This document shows positions 1-5,789 of a stretch of 14,082 nucleotides of DNA, piece by piece. Position 1 is the first letter of the stretch. Each line of letters begins with the position of its first letter. The notes under the pieces are model-generated. The model was not told the DNA's origin. It was given only the letters and a program-made list of their open reading frames with translations, and ran no database searches. The position numbers and the translations under genes were made by a program. Location of the stretch: positions 1-14,082 of the forward strand of contig CALDKL010000448.1 of the NCBI GenBank assembly GCA_937898895.1. Reading direction: 5' to 3'. The DNA comes from an uncultured Verrucomicrobiae bacterium. Lineage in GTDB: Bacteria > Verrucomicrobiota > Verrucomicrobiia > Verrucomicrobiales > DEV007.

Positions 1-1
1 G

Positions 2-103
2 GAGTTGAGCGAGCTCAACGACCGACGAGTAACGCAGAAGGTGGAAAAGAGGCCCACGATCTTAAAAAGAATCGAGCGAAGCGCGCTGATTTTTACCACG
101 TAA
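2..103 (+). CDS. Possible C-terminal end of an unrecognised gene (partial)
   Basis: An open frame enters from the left edge and stops at TAA 101-103, giving 33 residues that begin ELSELNDRRVTQKVEKRPTI. The stretch is charged and helical-looking and ends in a short hydrophobic run, which would suit a protein tail. I do not recognise the family, and 33 codons without a stop can occur by chance. It lies 37 bases before the large palindrome at 141-324, so it could equally be debris of a mobile element. No function is assigned. Confidence 0.2.
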   Translation, partial: ELSELNDRRVTQKVEKRPTILKRIERSALIFTT

Positions 104-140
104 AAAGTACATTCTGTGCACGAATTTAGCGATCCCTACA

Positions 141-324
141 CTAGCCCGCATTTCTCACACCCCTTCTGCTGCGACTGGCTGCGGCCCGTCCCCGCTTCGT
201 TCCGGTCAGGATTTCCCTTGGACGGTATGTTCTCATACAGCCCGGCGGGAAATCCAGACCGCGCCTTGCGGGAACGGCTCCTCTCGGCGTCTCGCGATGA
301 AGGGGTGTGAGAAATGCGGGCTAG
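141..324. repeat. 184-bp foldback palindrome with perfect 26-bp terminal inverted repeats (MITE-like)
   Basis: Bases 141-166 and 299-324 are exact reverse complements over 26 bp; each arm has CTAG at its outer end. The symmetry continues inward imperfectly: GGATTTCCC at 209-217 pairs with GGGAAATCC at 247-255, flanked by GGTC (204-207) and GACC (257-260), and the tip is GTATG (225-229), TTCT, CATAC (234-238). The whole element therefore folds about one centre near 232. It has no credible coding capacity. A non-autonomous insertion element of the MITE type fits best. If CTAG is a 4-bp target duplication, the element would start with CCC, which would suit IS families with 4-bp duplications such as IS1380 or IS5, but that link is a guess. 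It occupies most of the gene-free stretch 104-456. I see no further structure or convincing promoter in 325-440. Confidence 0.75.
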
Positions 325-456
325 CGGTTTTGAGGCTATCGGTCCTGTCCAAGTCCGATGAAACCGACATCAGATCAGGCGAATCCGCGAAGTCGGGGAA
401 GTGCGACAAATTCGGCGGGCTGATTCGTCTATCCCGCAGCGAGGACGGGTGGGCGG

Positions 457-2937
457 GTGTCCTCCCGCGCCACCTCTCGGGTTGACGAGCCCGATGGTGA
501 ATCCGAGCGTTGCAAGCCTACCCCACCGATGGACCCTCGCACTGAGATGGCCTCCGATTCCAACGCGAAAGTCAAACCTCGCCGCCGTCGTCGCCGCGTT
601 GTCCTCCTGTTCTTTGCCCTCGCGGGATTGGCTGCCTACTTCCTTGTCTTCGATCTCGTCCCCTGGTTGTTTCCCTTGCCGGAAGGCCTCTCCGAGCGAC
701 CACCGGCGGGCCTGCTCTTCCTCGACCGCGAAGACCGCCCCATTCGTCGCCTCCTCGACGGGGACCTCCGCGCCGATGAGCCGGCGACCTATGAGGAGTT
801 CCCCGAAAAGCTCATCCTCGCTACCCTCGCGGCGGAGGATTCGCGGTTTTTCTCCCACAATGGCATCGATTTCCTCGGGGTGGCCAGGGCGGTGCGCGAT
901 GCGCTGCTCCACCGCGAATTGGTCTCGGGTGCCTCGACGATCACTCAGCAAACCATCAAGCTTTACTCTCCGGCACGGCGGCGCGATTTCCGGACGAAAC
1001 TCATCGAGGCCTTCACCGCCCGGCGACTCGAAATGTCCCGCGACAAGAAGGCCATTCTCACCGCCTACCTCAATTGCCTCCCCTACGGCAACCAGTTCAC
1101 CGGAGCCCGCGCCGCCGCGCGAGGCTATTTCGGAAAACCGCTCGGCGACCTTTCTCTCGCCGAGGCTGCCCTGCTCGCCGGTCTTCCTAACAAGCCAACA
1201 AAGCTGAATCCGTGGAAGAATTTCGAGGGTGCCCGGAATCGACAAATCTGGATACTGGGTCGCATGCGCGAGGAGGGATCCATCTGCGAGTCCGAATACG
1301 CCGCCGCCTGCGCCGAGGCTCCGAAGTTGATCGAAGGGCACGCCCGCGCCTTTCATGCTCCGCATTTCACCGAACTCATCCTCGAGCGTGAAGCTCCCGT
1401 CGTCTCGTCGGTTCGCGACGGTGACGCCGTGTTGCCTACGACCCTCGATCTCGCCCTGCAACAGGTGGTCGAGGATACCGTGGCCACCGAGCTGGCCCGG
1501 CTCGCCCAACAGGCGGGCGAGGAAAACGATCTGCAGGCCTCCGTCGTCGTCCTCGAAAACGAAAGCGGCGACATCCTCGCCCTGAGCGGCTCGCGGTCGT
1601 ATTTTGCTTCTTCCGCTGGACAGATCAACGGGGCCTGGCGTCCGCGTTCGGCTGGCTCCACCCTGAAACCGTTCACCTACGCCCTCGCTCTGGCTCGCGG
1701 CACCACCGCCGCGACGATCCTCGCCGACACCCCCATCGAATACATCACCTCGACAGGAGCCTATGAGCCGGTCAATTTTGACCGCCGTTTCCAGGGACCG
1801 GTATCGGTCCGGCACGCCCTCGCCAATTCCCTCAATGTGCCGGCTGTAAAACTGCTCGATGAAATCGGCGGTCCGGAACGCCTCCACGAGTGTCTCGTGA
1901 AGGATCTCCATTTCACCAGCCTCGATCCGGCGTCGACCGAGTATGGCCTCGGCCTGACCCTCGGAAATGCGGAAGTCCGGCTGCTCGAATTGACGAACGG
2001 ATATGCGACCCTCGCCCGCCTCGGAAAATGGAAGCCGGTGCGTTTTCTCCGCCGACCTGACCGGGTCGAGTCGCCGACGAGAGAGGGTCAGACCCCTGCG
2101 GAGCGAGACCGGGTATTCGACCCGGACGCGGCATGGCTCGTCGCCGACATCCTTTCCGATGCCCGTGCCCGTGCCCTTGCCTTTGGTCTGAATTCGCCGC
2201 TGAACCTCCCTTTCCGGGTGGCCGCAAAGACGGGTACTTCGACCGATTTTCGCGACAGTTGGACGATCGGTTACACTCCCGACTTCACCGTCGGGGTCTG
2301 GGTGGGGCGCTTCAACAATCGGCCCCTCAACCGGATCTCCGGCGCGATGGGAGCGGCTCCCATTTTTCATCAGGTCATGGTCCGTCTTCATCGCGGGCGC
2401 GAACCCCGCTGGTTCGATCCTCCGGAGGGAGTGGTCGAGGCGACGGTTGATCGGCTCAGTGGGAAGGTGCCGCCCGAAGGACGAGCCCTGCCGGAAGCGA
2501 GGGTGCGGAAGGAATGGTTTGTCCAGGGTCGGCTCCCGGAGCGGGCCAAACCGGAGGAATACGACGAGGCGGGACGCACCCGCCTGCCTCTCGCTTACGC
2601 TGCCTGGTGGAAGGACCCGGCAAATCCCCTGAAGGAACAGGCCTGGATCGAGACAGTGGAGGAATCGGCCCCACCACCTCCGTTCCGCATTGTCAGTCCG
2701 CTCGAGGGCACGGTCGCCTATATCGATCCGGACCTCCCCGCCAGCGGGACGCGCTTTCCCCTACGCATCGCCGGCAGCGGCTTGGAGGAGATCGAATGGT
2801 CGAGCACGAGCCTTTCCATCGAAATCAAAAACGGCGAAAGCTGGCTCGTGCTCAAGCCGGGAGAACACGAAGTCGTCGCGGTGGACCGAAAAAGCGGACG
2901 GGTTGCAAAAAGCCGACTCCGGGTGGAAGCCCTGTGA
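457..2937 (+). CDS. pbpC: Penicillin-binding protein 1C (bifunctional glycosyltransferase/transpeptidase)
   Basis: Class A PBP that polymerises lipid II glycan and cross-links stem peptides in the periplasm. In the 826-residue product, an Arg-rich cytoplasmic stretch (42-47) precedes one membrane anchor (48-66). The GT51 domain follows: catalytic E127 in AAEDSRFFSHNGID, GASTITQQ at 158-165, and a second-glutamate region near E184. The transpeptidase has S401-T-L-K404, S458-L-N460 and K591-T-G593. Residues about 739-825 match the C-terminal beta-domain (BiPBP_C) that distinguishes PBP1C from PBP1A/1B. Length is slightly above the E. coli protein. The start is uncertain: GTG 457 has GAGGA at 441-445, 11 bases upstream, while ATG 529 and ATG 547 keep the basic anchor but have no ribosome site. 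PBP1C is often paired with an alpha-2-macroglobulin-like gene; none is present here. An SHD1-like gene follows after 3 bases, probably co-transcribed. Confidence 0.95.
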   Translation: MSSRATSRVDEPDGESERCKPTPPMDPRTEMASDSNAKVKPRRRRRRVVLLFFALAGLAAYFLVFDLVPWLFPLPEGLSERPPAGLLFLDREDRPIRRLLDGDLRADEPATYEEFPEKLILATLAAEDSRFFSHNGIDFLGVARAVRDALLHRELVSGASTITQQTIKLYSPARRRDFRTKLIEAFTARRLEMSRDKKAILTAYLNCLPYGNQFTGARAAARGYFGKPLGDLSLAEAALLAGLPNKPTKLNPWKNFEGARNRQIWILGRMREEGSICESEYAAACAEAPKLIEGHARAFHAPHFTELILEREAPVVSSVRDGDAVLPTTLDLALQQVVEDTVATELARLAQQAGEENDLQASVVVLENESGDILALSGSRSYFASSAGQINGAWRPRSAGSTLKPFTYALALARGTTAATILADTPIEYITSTGAYEPVNFDRRFQGPVSVRHALANSLNVPAVKLLDEIGGPERLHECLVKDLHFTSLDPASTEYGLGLTLGNAEVRLLELTNGYATLARLGKWKPVRFLRRPDRVESPTREGQTPAERDRVFDPDAAWLVADILSDARARALAFGLNSPLNLPFRVAAKTGTSTDFRDSWTIGYTPDFTVGVWVGRFNNRPLNRISGAMGAAPIFHQVMVRLHRGREPRWFDPPEGVVEATVDRLSGKVPPEGRALPEARVRKEWFVQGRLPERAKPEEYDEAGRTRLPLAYAAWWKDPANPLKEQAWIETVEESAPPPPFRIVSPLEGTVAYIDPDLPASGTRFPLRIAGSGLEEIEWSSTSLSIEIKNGESWLVLKPGEHEVVAVDRKSGRVAKSRLRVEAL

Positions 2938-2940
2938 ACG

Positions 2941-3498
2941 ATGAAGGCAAGTCGTCCGGTCTTCCTCATGTTGCTCCTGGTCGCGGCGGGCGGTGCGATC
3001 ACCTGGTACCGAACCCTGCCGACGATTCCGGTCCGGCGGACCCTTGCCAGTGCGGAGGGAAAAACAATCGATGCCCGCATCGTGGGCAAGACGGGCGGAG
3101 TGCTCCATCTCGACCGTGTCGCCGATGGCATGCGTTTCGAGTTGCCGGAGTCGAAACTGAGCTGGGGCGACCGATGGTTCGCGTGGCGGTTGCCCGAGCA
3201 GCCCCCTCCGCCCCGCCCCGAAGCGGAAGAAGAGAATCCCGCAGATTCCTACATCACGACCCGGCTTCTCCGCATTGAGGATCTGCGACGCAAGCGCACG
3301 GAGTTCATCGCCGAGATCGAATCCGGTTCACTCAGCGGGATTCTGACCCGAAAACGGCAGGAGGACGTGATCGGAATGGATCGTGAGATTGCGGAACTCG
3401 AGGCGGCGATCACGGCCCACCGGGTCCGATTCCGCCCGCTCCCTGCAGCGCCTGCCAGCCCACCCACATCAGCCCGAGATCGACGAGGAGGTGGCTGA
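2941..3498 (+). CDS. Membrane-anchored SHD1-like small protein with coiled coil
   Basis: A 185-residue protein. Residues 5-22 form a hydrophobic signal anchor. Residues about 33-82 (RTLASAEGKTIDARIVGK through LSWGDRWFAW) have the pattern of SHD1 (SLA1 homology domain 1)-like repeats, which are frequent in Verrucomicrobia and Planctomycetes and whose role is poorly known. An acidic Pro/Glu linker (85-102) leads to a charged helix likely to form a coiled coil (107-160), and then a low-complexity Pro/Ala/Arg tail. It starts 3 bases after the pbpC stop, with only a distant GGTGGA upstream, so it is probably translated by coupling with pbpC and may act in envelope or wall functions; that is inference. 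Its last ~30 codons run antisense over the 3' end of the CPBP protease gene, so the tail may be a drifted extension rather than a conserved part. Confidence 0.75.
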   Translation: MKASRPVFLMLLLVAAGGAITWYRTLPTIPVRRTLASAEGKTIDARIVGKTGGVLHLDRVADGMRFELPESKLSWGDRWFAWRLPEQPPPPRPEAEEENPADSYITTRLLRIEDLRRKRTEFIAEIESGSLSGILTRKRQEDVIGMDREIAELEAAITAHRVRFRPLPAAPASPPTSARDRRGGG

Positions 3499-4165
3499 AC
3501 CAGGGGCCGAGAAGACTGTTGTAGCGATCCGCCTGCCAACTCCAGAAGGCTCCACCGAGGCCGACACAGGCTCCGAGGACGAACGCCCAGGCCAGGGGGA
3601 AAAACTGGCTCAGGACAACAATGTGGTGCGAGGCAAATCCCGCTGCGGCGACGAGATGGGCGGCTCCTTTCGGCATCAGTCGCTTCGCCTGCCCAAAGGC
3701 GAACCAACGCCAGTAAAACTCCTCCATCGCCGAGTGGATGAACGAGAGAAAGAGGGCGAAGGCGATGAAATGCTCCGCCACCTTCATGTCATGGATGCGG
3801 CCAGCGATTTTTGCTTCGTTTGCCGTGAGCAGTGCCCCGAGAGGCGTCGCCCTGAGGAGGAAAAAGAGAAGCCCCGTGGCGAGGAGTCCGAAGGCTGTCC
3901 CCGGAACGACGGAAGCGAGATGACGTTTCGGCCGGGTCCGGTCAATCATCGGCTCGCGCAGGAACAGGAGCACGGCGAAGAGCGGCCAGGCGATCAGGAA
4001 GATCTTGTGTGCCGTGTAGAAGGCATTGCCGAAGGCCGTCCCAGGGAAAAACACAAAATAGAAAAACGAGAGAATGCAGGGGACCAGCAGAGCCGGGAGG
4101 AGCAGCGCCCAGCGGAGGCAGGGGCGGGGCGAAAACGATGGCGCAGAGCCGGGAAAATCGTGCAT
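3410..4165 (-). CDS. CPBP-family intramembrane metalloprotease
   Basis: A 251-residue multi-pass membrane protein of the CPBP/Abi (Rce1-like) family, which cleaves substrates or prenylated peptides within the membrane. The three diagnostic motifs are present in order: E148-E149-F-Y-W-R153 (EExxxR), F177-A-S-H-H181 (FxxxH) and H225-L-L-V-D229 (HxxxD). About seven hydrophobic segments are visible, including 20-40, 54-69, 88-104, 131-146, 168-184, 190-208 and 222-238. The start chosen is ATG 4165; the codon before it is GTG, so translation could begin one codon earlier. The upstream GGTG is only a weak ribosome site. The gene is divergent from efp and convergent with the SHD1-like gene, and the 89-bp 3' overlap covers the third active-site motif. 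Substrate unknown; family members serve in bacteriocin immunity, peptide maturation or sorting. Confidence 0.85.
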   Translation of the reverse strand: MHDFPGSAPSFSPRPCLRWALLLPALLVPCILSFFYFVFFPGTAFGNAFYTAHKIFLIAWPLFAVLLFLREPMIDRTRPKRHLASVVPGTAFGLLATGLLFFLLRATPLGALLTANEAKIAGRIHDMKVAEHFIAFALFLSFIHSAMEEFYWRWFAFGQAKRLMPKGAAHLVAAAGFASHHIVVLSQFFPLAWAFVLGACVGLGGAFWSWQADRYNSLLGPWFSHLLVDLGLMWVGWQALQGAGGIGPGGP

Positions 4166-4174
4166 CACCCACCG

Positions 4175-4190
4175 TGCCGGGCACCCGGCA
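4175..4190. promoter_or_regulatory. GC-rich dyad just upstream of the CPBP gene
   Basis: TGCCGGG at 4175-4181 and CCCGGCA at 4184-4190 form a perfect 7-bp inverted repeat around CA. As RNA from the minus strand it could be a 6-bp stem with a 4-base loop. It lies 9 bases upstream of the CPBP start, where it could be an operator or a 5'-leader hairpin that covers the initiation region. No T-tract follows on either strand, so it is not a terminator. Function is not shown. Confidence 0.3.
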
Positions 4191-4215
4191 TTGGCTCAAA
4201 TCATTATTTCCGATC

Positions 4216-4281
4216 TTGTGATCGACCAAATCAATGGCAATATTCCCGCCTACCGAGAAAAGTTAAGTTATCTTAAATAAC
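4216..4281 (+). promoter_or_regulatory. Candidate efp promoter and AT-rich dyad
   Basis: The intergenic region between the divergent CPBP and efp genes is the most AT-rich part of the window. A weak sigma-70-like pair faces efp: TTGTGA at 4216-4221 and AATATT at 4239-4244, 17 bases apart, each matching 4 of 6 consensus bases. Downstream at 4263-4276 is the inverted repeat TTAAG-TTAT-CTTAA, interleaved with GTTAT (4267-4271) and ATAAC (4277-4281). The dyad lies 24 bases before the efp ATG and could bind a regulator or contain the true -10. Both readings are by eye only. Confidence 0.3.
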
Positions 4282-4304
4282 CGTCCCCAACCTTCCCTTT
4301 TTCC

Positions 4305-4865
4305 ATGGCTATCGTTGCGACCCAACTGAAACGCGGACAGTGCATCTCCTACAACAACGAGCTTGGCATGGTCACCGGCCTCGAGCACCGCACTCCCGGC
4401 AAGGGCAATGCCCTCGTCATGGCCACAGTGCGCTCGTTCAAAACCGGCAAGACCAAGGACATCCGTTTCGCCTCGAGCGACAAGGTTGAGATCGTCCAGT
4501 CCGAGCGTCAGAAGCTCGAGTTCAGCTATCACGACCAGGTCGGTTACCACTTCATGGATCCGGCGACCTTCGATACGGTCACCTTTCAGCAGGAATTCAT
4601 CGAGGACAGCAAGGATCTCCTCATCGATGGGCTCGTCGTCGAGGTCCTCTTCGTCGACGGCAAGGCCGTGACGATTGAATTGCCTCCGAGCATCGAGCTG
4701 GAAGTGACCGAGTCCGCTCCCGGCGTGAAGGGCGACACCGCAACTTCGGCGACGAAGGAGGCGACCCTCCAGACCGGGCTCCGCATTCAGGTTCCCCTCT
4801 TTGTCGGTCCCGGCGACCGCATCCGCGTCAGCAGCGAAGACAAGAAGTACCTCGGCCGGGCCTGA
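4305..4865 (+). CDS. efp: Elongation factor P
   Basis: EF-P enters the ribosomal E site and relieves stalling at consecutive prolines. The 186-residue length and three-domain layout are standard: an N-terminal KOW-like domain (1-64), then two OB domains. The tip loop reads TPGKGNA, with K33 at the position of the lysine that is beta-lysylated in E. coli. This suggests an EpmA-type modification or an unmodified Lys, not the rhamnosylated Arg of EarP species. The C-terminal signature region (GDTATSATKEATLQTG, then VPLFVGPGDRIRV) is fully conserved in style. ATG 4305 is the only good start. No Shine-Dalgarno is seen in the C/T-rich leader (CCTTCCCTTTTTCC), so initiation may depend on an unstructured leader. 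Neighbouring proline-rich products (VWA protein, ExbB and TPR-protein tails) would be natural EF-P clients. Confidence 0.98.
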   Translation: MAIVATQLKRGQCISYNNELGMVTGLEHRTPGKGNALVMATVRSFKTGKTKDIRFASSDKVEIVQSERQKLEFSYHDQVGYHFMDPATFDTVTFQQEFIEDSKDLLIDGLVVEVLFVDGKAVTIELPPSIELEVTESAPGVKGDTATSATKEATLQTGLRIQVPLFVGPGDRIRVSSEDKKYLGRA

Positions 4866-4944
4866 TCCGTCCGGTCGTCCCTCGACACTTCGAGGCCGCG
4901 CCTCGACTCGCCGGTGCCAGGTCGTTTCCACCGCACGTCTCCCC

Positions 4945-5772
4945 TTGGCCTCCAAAACGAAGCCCCGCAATCGAGCGAGGGGGCGGAAATCCCAGCCCTC
5001 TCACGGTCTTCCCGCCTTCCTCACAGACAGGGTTCCGGGCTGGTTTTTCGATCCCGAATCCTCGGCCCTGCGGGTCGCAAAGTTTGGTTTCGGGCTTCTG
5101 CTCCTGCCGCTCTGCTGGATCCTCTTCGAGACCTTTCTCATCCTGCTCCAGGCCGACACCTTCGCCGCTTCCTACTGGCGTTCGCGCGAATTCGCCTTCT
5201 TCGGGCTGGGATCGGCTGCGGGGCTGGTCCTCTTTGCCTTTGCCCGCGGCCGGGTCATGCTCTGGCTCTATGTTGCGGGACACGAGCTCACCCATGCTCT
5301 CTTTGTCGTGATCTTCCGAGGAAAGATCGGGAGGCTGCACATCACCGCCCAGGGAGGGCATATCCTGACAAACCGAAACAATTTTCTCATTTCTCTCTCT
5401 CCCTACTTCTTCCCCTTTTACAGTGCGGTCGCGATCATGGGCTGGACTCTCTACTCCTGGGTCGTGGCCGAACAGTATGAGCCGGATCCCGTCTGGCTCT
5501 ACGGACTGATCGGGCTGACCTGGATGTTCCACCTCACCTTCACCGTCTGGATGACTCTGCGCGAGCAACCCGATGTGGAGCAGAACGGCAGGCTCTTCTC
5601 CTACACCGTCATCTTCGCAGCGAATCTTCTCCTCCTCAGCGGGTTGCTCGTTGTCGCCTCGCCGACGGCGACCTTTCCGCGATTTTTCGCATCGTTTTGG
5701 GAGAATGTCAGGACATTCGTCCCGCGGGTTGTCGAATCGGCGGTGGAGATGATTTCAATGGGGGTGAACTGA
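4945..5772 (+). CDS. M50B-like integral membrane zinc metalloprotease
   Basis: The product (275 residues from TTG 4945) has a basic N-terminus and about six transmembrane segments. The zinc motif HELTH (113-117, in AGHELTHALF) sits inside the third helix, as in site-2/M50 peptidases. It is followed by GGHI and a hydrophobic segment LISLSPYFFPF, resembling the M50B-like family (PF13398 type), in which HExxH is followed by a Gly-Gly strand and another helix. A clear downstream LDG-type third ligand is not obvious; a later Asp or Asn would have to supply it. The start is uncertain: the first ATG is inside the domain, TTG 4945 gives a sensible N-terminus, and TTG 4801 would overlap the efp end by 65 bases. 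It is probably co-transcribed with efp. Role unknown; regulated intramembrane proteolysis is possible. It ends 17 bases from the convergent gene below. Confidence 0.8.
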   Translation: MASKTKPRNRARGRKSQPSHGLPAFLTDRVPGWFFDPESSALRVAKFGFGLLLLPLCWILFETFLILLQADTFAASYWRSREFAFFGLGSAAGLVLFAFARGRVMLWLYVAGHELTHALFVVIFRGKIGRLHITAQGGHILTNRNNFLISLSPYFFPFYSAVAIMGWTLYSWVVAEQYEPDPVWLYGLIGLTWMFHLTFTVWMTLREQPDVEQNGRLFSYTVIFAANLLLLSGLLVVASPTATFPRFFASFWENVRTFVPRVVESAVEMISMGVN

Positions 5773-5789
5773 ACGTCGCAAGGCGCACC

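Noticed and set aside
116..485. Two short open frames over the palindrome
   Set aside because: They read through an inverted repeat and show no protein-like composition.
370..2391. Open frame of 673 codons on the minus strand
   Set aside because: It is antisense to pbpC, whose motifs are unmistakable. High GC keeps the opposite frame open, and its product is Arg/Gly/Glu-rich with no domain.
3383..4276. Open frame of 297 codons on the plus strand
   Set aside because: It lies opposite the CPBP protease with its three conserved motifs. The product is Glu/Arg/Gly-rich and has no recognisable fold.
4263..5568. Minus-strand open frames opposite efp and the M50-like gene
   Set aside because: They are shadows of two clearly recognisable genes.
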